Part shown: in pieces, positions 1 to 5,679 of the stretch
Position numbering within the stretch: position 1 is the stretch's first letter
Layout of the letters: each line of letters starts with the position of its first letter
Origin: an uncultured Collinsella sp.
GTDB lineage: Bacteria > Actinomycetota > Coriobacteriia > Coriobacteriales > Coriobacteriaceae
Direction of reading: 5' to 3'
Length of the DNA stretch: 13,711 nucleotides
Assembly: GCA_900751695.1 (NCBI GenBank)
Contig: CAADSS010000083.1
Location: forward strand, 1-13,711
Program-made: the position numbers and the translations under genes
Notes under the pieces: generated by a model
Told to the model about the DNA's origin: nothing
Database searches by the model: none
Seen by the model: only the letters and a program-made list of their open reading frames with translations

Positions 1-57
1 GATGGCGCCGGCAACGGACGCGGGCGATGATTTGCTTGATACCTTCAGGCAATCCAT
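1..57 (-). CDS. spoVS: SpoVS family protein, N-terminus only (runs off the window)
   Basis: Only the first 19 codons are inside the window; they read MDCLKVSSKSSPASVAGAI. This closely matches the start of stage V sporulation protein S as I remember it (MEVLKVSAKSNPNSVAGAL). SpoVS is a small Alba-like protein of about 86 residues. It affects septation and spore development in Bacillus but is also widespread in non-spore-formers. The ATG at 57-55 is chosen because AGGAG (65-69) precedes it by 7 nt and the family similarity begins at this Met. It follows the GHKL ATPase gene in the same direction with a 74-nt gap that holds a perfect palindrome. The identification rests on a short stretch, but that stretch is the conserved part of the family. 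Confidence 0.82.
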   Translation of the reverse strand, partial: MDCLKVSSKSSPASVAGAI

Positions 58-98
58 GAAGAAACTCCTGCGTTTAAAAGTACGTTTTAACTGCAATA

Positions 99-127
99 AC
101 TGTATCGTACCGAGTGGACTCGGTAAA
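99..127 (-). promoter_or_regulatory. Weak candidate promoter for spoVS
   Basis: On the minus strand TTTACC (122-127) and TACAGT (99-104) are separated by 17 nt. Each matches four of six positions of the sigma-70 consensus. Most of the palindrome at 109-124 lies in the spacer, as the LexA box does in the recA promoter. The elements are weak, and spoVS could equally be transcribed by read-through from rny and the ATPase gene. Confidence 0.3.
109..124. repeat. Perfect 16-bp palindrome between the ATPase gene and spoVS
   Basis: ACCGAGTGGACTCGGT is a perfect inverted repeat: ACCGAGT and ACTCGGT around a central GG (CC on the other strand). One further T-A pair (108/125) extends it. It lies just downstream of the ATPase stop and upstream of spoVS. 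No run of T follows it on the minus strand, so it is a poor intrinsic terminator. An operator for a dimeric regulator, or an mRNA-end hairpin, are the alternatives. Confidence 0.6.
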
Positions 128-131
128 GGCA

Positions 132-1217
132 CTATTCCTCTTTGGCAAGATCGAATGTCACGGTGATTCGATCACGCGAAACACGGATCTTTGGGTCGCC
201 GCAAAGGTTGAGATAGTACCGGGCGGCAAGGTCATTAAAGTCGCGCTCCACAGCACGCGAAAACTGTGCCATGTCATCCTTGGCAATACGTAGCCCGCGA
301 CGATCCTTCGCGAGATCGACAGGAGCCGGCGCATGCGAGGAAGAATCACGCTCGCGCAGCAGACGCGCGGTCACACCGCGAACGGGCTTAATCTGCCCTG
401 CCAAAATGCGATGTGCCGTGCGCTCGGACATCTCAAGACCCAAATCCGAGCAGATACGGATAAAGTCCTCGGCATCAGAGGCAAGGCCTAAACGATCAAC
501 AACCGGAAGCTCGCTCTCGTCATCAATAAACAGGAGACGAGACGTATCGAGCCGACCTGACGCCTGAGCATAAAGGGTCGCGGCAATCTCAGACGGAGAA
601 CCAAGATAGACATCGCAACCACGCAGCTCCTCGAGCGCAAACTCACAGGCAGCGCGAATAATATTATGCGGACCGCGAGCACAGACATAACGTCCGTCCT
701 CATCCTTGACGGCCTGGGGCCAGCTGGACTGATCGGCACGCTCACTAAGGCGGTCGGCCGCAACGCTCACCTTAAAGGCTGAACCAAGATCGACGCCGGA
801 CGTGACCACACGGGCCTCGTCGGTGTTCTGCTTGATCGAAAACAATGCCATGCCACGACCGTGAACGCCCCAACGGTCCATCTTCATGCTCTCGAGCTTT
901 GAGGTAACGCGAGCATCGAAGATTCGCTCTTGCATATCCTGCGGAACGCCCGAACCGTTATCCAGAAAGACAAGCGTGCGGACGCCATCTTCCTTAGTCG
1001 TGGCGAGATAGACCTTGTCGGCGCCAGCATCGCGAGCATTACGGAGCATTTCGATGACGATATCCTCGACATGCTGAATGTCGTGCTTTGCCTGGCGCCG
1101 CTCGGCCTCCGAAACGCGGAGGCGGACATACCCCTCGCCAAGGTTCTCCTCGACGCGAAGGTTGCCCTCCCCCGACATCGACGCGATAAATGAGATGAGC
1201 TCGTTCGCGTCGCTCAT
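132..1217 (-). CDS. GHKL (Bergerat-fold) ATP-binding protein of unknown role
   Basis: The 361-residue protein carries an ATP-binding fold of the gyrase B/Hsp90/histidine kinase/MutL group. The N box is EMLRNARDAGAD (E56, N60, D64), the G1 box is DNGSGVP (86-92), and FDARVTSK (100-107) resembles the MutL-type TSK segment. GVHGRGMAL (117-125) supplies the Gly-rich ATP lid. There is no histidine-kinase dimerisation helix, no transmembrane segment and no recognisable MutL or Hsp90 C-terminal domain. Residues 150-361 are unassigned; about 245-285 look helix-turn-helix-like, which is a guess. The ATG is 1 nt after the rny stop (TAACATG) with no clear Shine-Dalgarno, implying translational coupling to RNase Y. 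The next gene is spoVS. A link to RNA metabolism or cell-cycle regulation is inferred from position only. Confidence 0.8.
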   Translation of the reverse strand: MSDANELISFIASMSGEGNLRVEENLGEGYVRLRVSEAERRQAKHDIQHVEDIVIEMLRNARDAGADKVYLATTKEDGVRTLVFLDNGSGVPQDMQERIFDARVTSKLESMKMDRWGVHGRGMALFSIKQNTDEARVVTSGVDLGSAFKVSVAADRLSERADQSSWPQAVKDEDGRYVCARGPHNIIRAACEFALEELRGCDVYLGSPSEIAATLYAQASGRLDTSRLLFIDDESELPVVDRLGLASDAEDFIRICSDLGLEMSERTAHRILAGQIKPVRGVTARLLRERDSSSHAPAPVDLAKDRRGLRIAKDDMAQFSRAVERDFNDLAARYYLNLCGDPKIRVSRDRITVTFDLAKEE

Positions 1218-1218
1218 G

Positions 1219-2769
1219 TTATTTAGCGATATCGACAGCGCGGCTCTCGCGAATCACGACGACGCGCACCTGACCGGGATACTCCATCTCTTCCTCGATC
1301 TGATGGGCGATATCGTGAGCCAGGACCGTGGACTGGGCATCGGAGATCTTATCCGGCTGAACCATGACGTGGACCTCGCGACCAGCCTGCATGGCATAGG
1401 TACGCTCGACGCCGTCATGAGAGTTGGCGATCTCCTCGAGCTTCTCAAGACGCTTGATGTAGTTCTCGGCAGACTCGCGACGGGCACCGGGGCGAGAGGC
1501 AGAGACAGCATCGGCGGCCTGTACCAGGACATCGAGCACCGTGTTGGGATCGACGTCGGCATGGTGAGCCTCGATAGCGTGAACGATAACGGGCTTCTCG
1601 CCATAACGGCGGGCAAGCTCGGCGCCGATGACGGCATGCGGCCCCTCGACGTCATGGTCGATTGCCTTGCCCAGGTCGTGCAGCAGGCCGGCGCGCTTGG
1701 CGGTCACAACGTCCAGGCCAAGCTCGGAAGCCATCACGCCGCACAGGTCAGAGACTTCGAGGGAGTGCTGAAGCACGTTCTGACCAAACGAAGTACGGTA
1801 GCGCAGGGCACCAAGGGTCTTGACGATCTCGGGGTGCAGGTCGTGAATGCCGGTATCGAAGGCAGCCTGCTCGCCAGCCTCGCGCACGCGCTGTTGAACC
1901 AGGTCGGCAGCCTTGTGATACATCTCCTCGATGCGGGCAGGGTGAATGCGGCCGTCGGCGATGAGGTTCTCGAGGGCGACACGGGCGGTCTCGCGACGGA
2001 CCGGGTCGAAGCTCGAAAGAACGACGGTCTCGGGCGTGTCGTCGATCACGAGGTTGACGCCGGAAACCTGCTCGAAGGTGCGGATGTTGCGACCCTCACG
2101 ACCGATGATACGGCCCTTGAGGTCATCAGAGGGAATGTGCACGGAGGTAACGGTGACCTCGGCTGTGTGGTCGGCGGCGCAGCGCTGAATCGCCAGGGAC
2201 AGAATCTCCTGGGCGGTCTTGTGGCACTCGGCGCGAACCTGCTGCTCGGACTCGCGAATGATCGTGGCAGCCTCGTGGGTGACCTCGCCACGAACCTTAT
2301 CGAGGAGCTCCTTGTGGGCGTCCTCGCGGGTCAGGTCGGCGATACGCTCGAGCTCGGAGGTCTGCTTGGCGCAGAGCTCCTCAAGCTCGCGGGAGCGCTT
2401 CTCGACCTGACCGGCCTGGCTGGACAGCTGGTGCTCGCGCTTGTCGAGAGCGTCGTTGCGGCGATCGAGGGATTCCTCGCGCTGCATCACGCGGTTCTCG
2501 AGTGTACGAATCTCGCTCTTACGCTGCTTGTCCTCGGCCTCAGCGGCCTGCTTATTCTTGATGATTTCCTCTTTAGCCTCGAGCAGAGCCTCTTTTTTGA
2601 GGGTCTCGGCCTGACGCTTAGCATCACCGATCAGGGACTCAGCCTGTGCGTGTGCCGACTGAATCTTTTCGTCGGCCTCGTGAAGACTACCCTGCTTGGC
2701 GGTGCGCATGTAGGCAATGGCGGCGATAGCACCCAAAACGATGCCAACGAGCGCTGCGATGATAGGCAT
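1219..2769 (-). CDS. rny: Ribonuclease Y
   Basis: RNase Y is a membrane-anchored endoribonuclease that starts decay of many mRNAs. In 516-residue numbering the order is: one N-terminal transmembrane helix (about 2-21), a long charged coiled coil (about 28-195), a KH RNA-binding domain with GRIIGREGRN (219-228), and an HD domain with HDLGK (364-368) and HAIEAHHADVDP (397-408) for metal binding and catalysis. The C-terminus RVVVIRESRAVDIAK is typical of the family, and the length matches the usual 510-520. A GTG two codons upstream (2775) would overlap the AGGAG at 2775-2779, whereas the ATG at 2769 is 5 nt from it, so I chose the ATG. It has its own promoter and a long structured leader, and is followed 1 nt later by the ATPase gene. 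Confidence 0.96.
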   Translation of the reverse strand: MPIIAALVGIVLGAIAAIAYMRTAKQGSLHEADEKIQSAHAQAESLIGDAKRQAETLKKEALLEAKEEIIKNKQAAEAEDKQRKSEIRTLENRVMQREESLDRRNDALDKREHQLSSQAGQVEKRSRELEELCAKQTSELERIADLTREDAHKELLDKVRGEVTHEAATIIRESEQQVRAECHKTAQEILSLAIQRCAADHTAEVTVTSVHIPSDDLKGRIIGREGRNIRTFEQVSGVNLVIDDTPETVVLSSFDPVRRETARVALENLIADGRIHPARIEEMYHKAADLVQQRVREAGEQAAFDTGIHDLHPEIVKTLGALRYRTSFGQNVLQHSLEVSDLCGVMASELGLDVVTAKRAGLLHDLGKAIDHDVEGPHAVIGAELARRYGEKPVIVHAIEAHHADVDPNTVLDVLVQAADAVSASRPGARRESAENYIKRLEKLEEIANSHDGVERTYAMQAGREVHVMVQPDKISDAQSTVLAHDIAHQIEEEMEYPGQVRVVVIRESRAVDIAK

Positions 2770-2774
2770 GCTCA

Positions 2775-2779
2775 CTCCT
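2775..2779 (-). promoter_or_regulatory. Ribosome binding site that sets the rny start
   Basis: AGGAG on the minus strand lies 5 nt upstream of the ATG at 2769-2767. The alternative GTG start at 2775-2773 shares a base with this motif and so would have no usable Shine-Dalgarno spacing. Confidence 0.8.
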
Positions 2780-2804
2780 TTTTATGGATTCGTTACACAA
2801 CAAA

Positions 2805-2830
2805 GCGAACCGTCCTTACGAACGGCTCGC
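2805..2830 (-). promoter_or_regulatory. 11-bp hairpin with GNRA-type loop in the rny leader
   Basis: On the minus strand GCGAGCCGTTC, loop GTAA, GGACGGTTCGC forms an 11-bp stem with two G-U wobbles and a GNRA-type tetraloop. TTTGTTGTG follows directly. It sits about 25 nt upstream of the rny Shine-Dalgarno. It could be a weak intrinsic terminator or attenuator, a stabilising 5' structure, or a target for RNase Y itself. The structure is visible in the sequence; its function is inferred. Confidence 0.65.
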
Positions 2831-2891
2831 GACATTTGAGTAATATGGGCGCAGCTTATGCGGGTCGGATACAGATAAACATATAAACAAA

Positions 2892-2906
2892 CTCATCACA
2901 GATGAG
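2892..2906 (-). promoter_or_regulatory. Perfect 6-bp hairpin in the rny leader
   Basis: CTCATC TGT GATGAG is a perfect inverted repeat with a 3-nt loop, followed on the minus strand by TTTGTTTAT. It lies about 25-40 nt downstream of the expected transcription start. It resembles a small terminator-like hairpin, and the same TTTGTT follows the larger hairpin at 2805-2830. An operator is the alternative. Confidence 0.5.
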
Positions 2907-2935
2907 CACATATCACAAAGCAAATGACAGTGTTT

Positions 2936-2964
2936 ATCGTACGTTGAACCACAACAACTGTCAA
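2936..2964 (-). promoter_or_regulatory. Sigma-70-type promoter of the rny operon
   Basis: TTGACA (2959-2964) and TACGAT (2936-2941) are separated by exactly 17 nt on the minus strand: a perfect -35 and a -10 matching four of six positions. Transcription should start near 2929, giving a leader of about 160 nt before the rny ATG. The -35 abuts the T-rich end of the presumed recX terminator, so the two units are packed without waste. Confidence 0.78.
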
Positions 2965-3013
2965 ATAAATGGCCCCGGCACGGCGGCTAAAAAGCGGTGA
3001 ACGGCAGGGCCAT
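2963..3013 (-). terminator. Probable terminator of recA-recX
   Basis: On the minus strand, 13 nt after the recX stop, ATGGCCC (3013-3007) pairs perfectly with GGGCCAT (2975-2969). The stem continues by two pairs (one G-U wobble) and then imperfectly past a C-C mismatch. The loop is large and GC-rich, and a TTTATTT tract follows the stem. Position between two co-directional units supports a terminator, but the loop is larger than in a classic one. Confidence 0.58.
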
Positions 3014-3026
3014 AAAACGCATACGC

Positions 3027-3719
3027 CTAAACCGCACATTCCTCGCATTCGGCATCGAGACGTGCCTTAACGGCATCGGCGGCGATGTGATACGAGAAGC
3101 CCTTGCCCATCAAAAACCGAACCAGTTTTTCGAATCCGCGCGTCTCTGGAACACGCCGCTTGGCGAGCAGGGCTGACGCACGCGCCAAATCGTCTTCGAC
3201 GGCAAAATAATTCTCGGGATAACCGGGAATGTCATCGAGCACGACATGACGGCGCTTGAGCTCGGTCTCGATTTTGCGCTGTCCCCAACCGCGCCGCTTG
3301 CGCTCCTCGATAAAGTACGAGCAAAAGCGGCTCTCGTCTAAAAAGCGATACTCGGTGGCGCGCTCGACGGCGAAGTCGATCGCGGGCTGGTGAAAGCCGT
3401 AGCGAGCCAGCTTGTCACGGACCTCACCCGTCGCATGGTCGCGGCGCGATAACATCTCGGTCACCATGGTAAGCGCACATTTACGCTCGATGAGCTGCAC
3501 CGCCTCACGAAAGTTATCCCAATCGCAGGGCAGATCGGGGCGATTTTTGACATACAGGCGCGCGACCCGCACGGGAATCCAAATGGACCGCTCAAAACCG
3601 CCCTCAAGCTCACAATCGATATGTGCGCAAGGCTTTTTGGACGCATACCCGCTCGAGAACGAGGAGGCCGCCTTCTTATCGGGAAAGACGACCGTGGCCT
3701 CGGTCACCGTATACGACAT
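3027..3719 (-). CDS. recX: Regulatory protein RecX
   Basis: RecX binds RecA filaments and modulates (usually inhibits) recombinase and coprotease activity. The RecX core covers about residues 82-222 of 230. It consists of repeated three-helix units, seen in ALTMVTEMLSRRDHATGEVRDK, FLDESRFCSYFIEERKRRGWG and the C-terminal segment FEKLVRFLMGKGFSY. About 80 residues before the core are a non-canonical extension that I cannot assign; RecX is often only about 150-200 residues long. The tail ends in CEECAV, an unusual Cys pair. The ATG lies 11 nt after the recA stop with no strong Shine-Dalgarno, so expression probably depends on recA read-through and on the SOS promoter upstream of recA. Confidence 0.92.
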   Translation of the reverse strand: MSYTVTEATVVFPDKKAASSFSSGYASKKPCAHIDCELEGGFERSIWIPVRVARLYVKNRPDLPCDWDNFREAVQLIERKCALTMVTEMLSRRDHATGEVRDKLARYGFHQPAIDFAVERATEYRFLDESRFCSYFIEERKRRGWGQRKIETELKRRHVVLDDIPGYPENYFAVEDDLARASALLAKRRVPETRGFEKLVRFLMGKGFSYHIAADAVKARLDAECEECAV

Positions 3720-3730
3720 GAGCGTAACCG

Positions 3731-4879
3731 CTACTCGTCGTCATCATCGAGCATGGCGGAACCATCGATGGCGTAAAGCTCATCAAACTCCTCAGGCGCA
3801 GGCTGATCGGTCAGCTCGACCTCGGACGGAGCATCGTCATCAAACTCAAGTCCGCAGGCAAGGCGGACCTTATGCTCAATCTCATCGGCGCAATCGGGGT
3901 GTTCGCGCAGGAAAGCCTTGGCGGCCTCGCGACCGTTGCCGAGCTTGTCCTCGCCATAGGCAAACCAGGAGCCCATCTTCTTGCAGATGCCGCACTCGAC
4001 AGCCATGTCCAGAATCGAGCCCTCCTTAGAGATGCCCGTACCGTACATGATGTCGAACTCAGCAGAACGGAACGGAGCTGCCACCTTGTTCTTAACGACC
4101 TTGGCGCGCACGCGGTTACCGATAACCTCGTCCTTAAGCTTAATGCTATCGATACGGCGAATGTCGATACGCACCGAAGAGAAGAACTTAAGGGCGCGGC
4201 CGCCCGTCGTAGTCTCGGGGTTGCCGAACATGACGCCGATCTTCTCACGCAGCTGATTAATGAAGATGCACGTCGTGTTGGACTTAGACAGCGAGCCGGC
4301 GAGCTTGCGGAGCGCCTGGCTCATCAGGCGAGCCTGAAGACCGACCGTAGTGTCGCCGATTTCTCCCTCGATCTCGGCTCGCGGGGTCAGCGCGGCGACG
4401 GAGTCGACAACGATGGCATCGATGGCACCAGAACGCACAAGCATGTCAACGATCTCGAGCGCCTGCTCACCCGTATCGGGCTGGGAAATGAGTACCTCGT
4501 CGATATCCACGCCGATGCGCGCTGCATACGTGGGATCGAGCGCGTGCTCGGCATCGATAAATGCCACAACGCCACCCATTGCCTGGGCCTCGGCCAAGAT
4601 CTCGAGCGAAAGCGTCGTCTTACCGGAGGACTCGGGACCGTAGATCTCGACGATTCGGCCGCGCGGCACACCGCCGATACCCAGCGCGGCATCGAGGGCC
4701 AGGGCGCCCGTGGGAATGGCCTCGACCTCGAGCTCGGGACCACCGTCGCCGTACCTCATGATGGAACCCTGGCCGAATTTCTTCTCGATCTCGGCCTTGG
4801 TGGTGGCGATCATCTCATCGCGCTCTTTACCCGTCGTGCGAGCATGAACGGTACGTACGGGACCTGAATTCTTGGCCAT
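3731..4879 (-). CDS. recA: Recombinase RecA
   Basis: RecA is the ATP-dependent strand-exchange protein of homologous recombination and the LexA coprotease of the SOS response. The 382-residue protein shows an N-terminal oligomerisation segment, Walker A GPESSGKT (81-88), DAEHALDP with the catalytic Glu (109-116), Walker B IVVDS (156-160), loop L1 around EGEIGDTTVGLQARLMSQ, FINQLREKIGVMFGNPETTTGG spanning loop L2 (207-227), and an acidic C-terminal tail ending DDDDE. The ATG at 4879 is preceded by AGGAGG with a 7-nt gap; an in-frame TTG at 4900 lies upstream of that site and is not the start. recX follows after 11 nt. The promoter carries a LexA box, so damage induction is expected. Confidence 0.99.
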   Translation of the reverse strand: MAKNSGPVRTVHARTTGKERDEMIATTKAEIEKKFGQGSIMRYGDGGPELEVEAIPTGALALDAALGIGGVPRGRIVEIYGPESSGKTTLSLEILAEAQAMGGVVAFIDAEHALDPTYAARIGVDIDEVLISQPDTGEQALEIVDMLVRSGAIDAIVVDSVAALTPRAEIEGEIGDTTVGLQARLMSQALRKLAGSLSKSNTTCIFINQLREKIGVMFGNPETTTGGRALKFFSSVRIDIRRIDSIKLKDEVIGNRVRAKVVKNKVAAPFRSAEFDIMYGTGISKEGSILDMAVECGICKKMGSWFAYGEDKLGNGREAAKAFLREHPDCADEIEHKVRLACGLEFDDDAPSEVELTDQPAPEEFDELYAIDGSAMLDDDDE

Positions 4880-4886
4880 GAATAGC

Positions 4887-4892
4887 CCTCCT
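4887..4892 (-). promoter_or_regulatory. Ribosome binding site that sets the recA start
   Basis: AGGAGG on the minus strand, 7 nt upstream of the ATG at 4879-4877. It lies inside the longer reading frame that opens at TTG 4900, which rules that upstream start out in practice. Confidence 0.9.
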
Positions 4893-4909
4893 CTTAACAA
4901 CCTGCATCG

Positions 4910-4938
4910 ATAATAAACGAACGGCTGTTCGTGGTCAA
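4910..4938 (-). promoter_or_regulatory. recA promoter
   Basis: TTGACC (4933-4938) and TATTAT (4910-4915) with a 17-nt spacer on the minus strand each match five of six consensus bases. Transcription should begin near 4903, leaving a leader of about 24 nt to the ATG. The LexA box fills most of the spacer, so repressor binding and RNA polymerase binding should exclude each other. Confidence 0.88.
4918..4931. promoter_or_regulatory. LexA (SOS) box in the recA promoter
   Basis: On the minus strand CGAACAGCCGTTCG is a perfect CGAAC-N4-GTTCG palindrome, the form of the LexA/DinR box known from Gram-positive bacteria. It lies entirely between the -35 and -10 elements of recA. This implies LexA repression relieved by DNA damage, controlling recA and probably recX. 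No second copy was noticed elsewhere in the window. Confidence 0.92.
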
Positions 4939-4969
4939 CCGTTCAGATAAATCATATGCAGCCGACCTT

Positions 4970-5030
4970 TCCAAAACCCAACCAAACGCCGACCAAACAC
5001 TGACCAAATACTTGACCACAAAGGACCAAA
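4970..5030. repeat. Helically phased ACCAAA repeat array upstream of recA
   Basis: Read on the plus strand, ACCAAA or a one-base variant occurs six times, starting at 4970 (TCCAAA), 4981, 4992, 5003, 5015 (ACCACA) and 5025. The spacings are 11, 11, 11, 12 and 10 bp, about one helical turn each. The middle copies share the longer form GACCAAA. The array lies about 67-127 bp upstream of the expected recA start, on the far side of the -35. All copies therefore face one side of the DNA, which suggests cooperative binding of a protein. I do not recognise the motif. Confidence 0.75.
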
Positions 5031-5105
5031 TATGAACAAGGCAGGCAAAAATACATCTACAACCAGCACAAACGCCAAATGAGCCTAAGGTCCCTATCTC
5101 CACAA

Positions 5106-5129
5106 TTAAGGGGCTCGGAAGCCCCTTAA
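5106..5129 (-). terminator. Terminator after cinA
   Basis: On the minus strand TTAAGGGGCT, loop TCCG, AGCCCCTTAA forms a perfect 10-bp stem beginning 7 nt after the cinA stop. TTTT precedes the stem, and a short T-containing stretch (TTGTG) follows. Position and stem quality mark it as the end of the long rnj-to-cinA unit; the weak T-tract may make it leaky. Confidence 0.75.
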
Positions 5130-5136
5130 AACACGT

Positions 5137-5673
5137 CTATTCCATAGAGTTGAGCACAAGGGCAATGCGACCCAATGCCTCCGTGACCGCATGGGCACGA
5201 ACAAACGAACGGTCACCCTCATAGTGGCAGCGCACAGAGTCCACGACCGGCACGCCCCCATCGGCGGAACGATGCGCCCAGCCAATATAGAAAGTGCCCG
5301 CCGGATCGTCCTCAGTGCCACCGCCGGGGCCGGCATAACCCGTTACGCTCACTGCAATATCGCACTGGTACAGCTCCAGCGAACCCACCGCCATCTCGCG
5401 CGCGGTCTGATGCGACACCGCGGTATAGCGGTCGAGCGTCTCCTGCTCAACACCAAGAACACGATGCTTAATCTCATCGCAATAGGTCACCGCACCGCCG
5501 CGCAGCACCGCCGACGCGCCCGGGATATCGGCAATCGTCGAGGCGATCATACCCGCCGTCAGCGACTCAGCCGTCGAAACCGTCACGCCCCGAGCGCTCG
5601 CGTGCTCGACAATATCGCGCGCCAGTTCCTCGTTATGTGTGGAAATCTGCTCAAAAGAGACCGTCATACCCAC
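5137..5673 (-). CDS. cinA: CinA C-terminal domain protein, nicotinamide-nucleotide amidase (PncC-like)
   Basis: The 178-residue protein is a stand-alone CinA C-terminal domain. Family members such as E. coli PncC (about 165 residues) deamidate nicotinamide mononucleotide to nicotinic acid mononucleotide in NAD salvage. Family motifs are TAESLTAG (34-41), GGAVTYCDEIKHRVLGV (59-75) and the glycine-rich stretch VTGYAGPGGGTEDDPAGT (110-127). The N-terminal molybdopterin-binding-like domain of full-length CinA is absent. The start is uncertain: a GTG at 5673 (6 nt after the pgsA stop) and an ATG at 5667 are both possible and neither has a strong Shine-Dalgarno. It is the last gene of the operon, just upstream of recA. 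A cinA-recA neighbourhood is known in streptococci, but here a terminator and a separate recA promoter intervene. Confidence 0.92.
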   Translation of the reverse strand: MGMTVSFEQISTHNEELARDIVEHASARGVTVSTAESLTAGMIASTIADIPGASAVLRGGAVTYCDEIKHRVLGVEQETLDRYTAVSHQTAREMAVGSLELYQCDIAVSVTGYAGPGGGTEDDPAGTFYIGWAHRSADGGVPVVDSVRCHYEGDRSFVRAHAVTEALGRIALVLNSME

Positions 5674-5679
5674 CAGGAC

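Noticed and set aside
132..1217. The GHKL ATPase as part of an antiphage defence system
   Set aside because: The neighbours are core housekeeping genes, with no mobile element, nuclease effector or composition shift. Its place between rny and spoVS points to a conserved cellular role.
2805..2830. A second LexA box in the rny leader
   Set aside because: The GAACCG and GAACGG segments here belong to an 11-bp RNA stem and do not fit CGAAC-N4-GTTCG.
1078..2886. 602-codon open frame on the plus strand opposite rny
   Set aside because: It is the antisense shadow of rny. The minus-strand frame has a full RNase Y domain order, whereas this frame has a Leu/Gly/Val-rich composition typical of antisense translation of GC-rich codons and no recognisable domain.
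4880..4900. Longer RecA starting at TTG 4900 (389 residues)
   Set aside because: The AGGAGG ribosome binding site would be inside that coding region, and the MAKN start at 4879 fits the family.
4970..5030. The repeat array as a CRISPR
   Set aside because: Units are 6-7 bp with 4-5 bp between them, far below CRISPR repeat and spacer sizes, and no cas gene is present.
4894..5103. 69-codon minus-strand frame in the recA upstream region
   Set aside because: It covers the phased repeats, the LexA box and the recA promoter, and its protein is a low-complexity product of TTTGG repeats. Regulatory DNA explains the stretch better.
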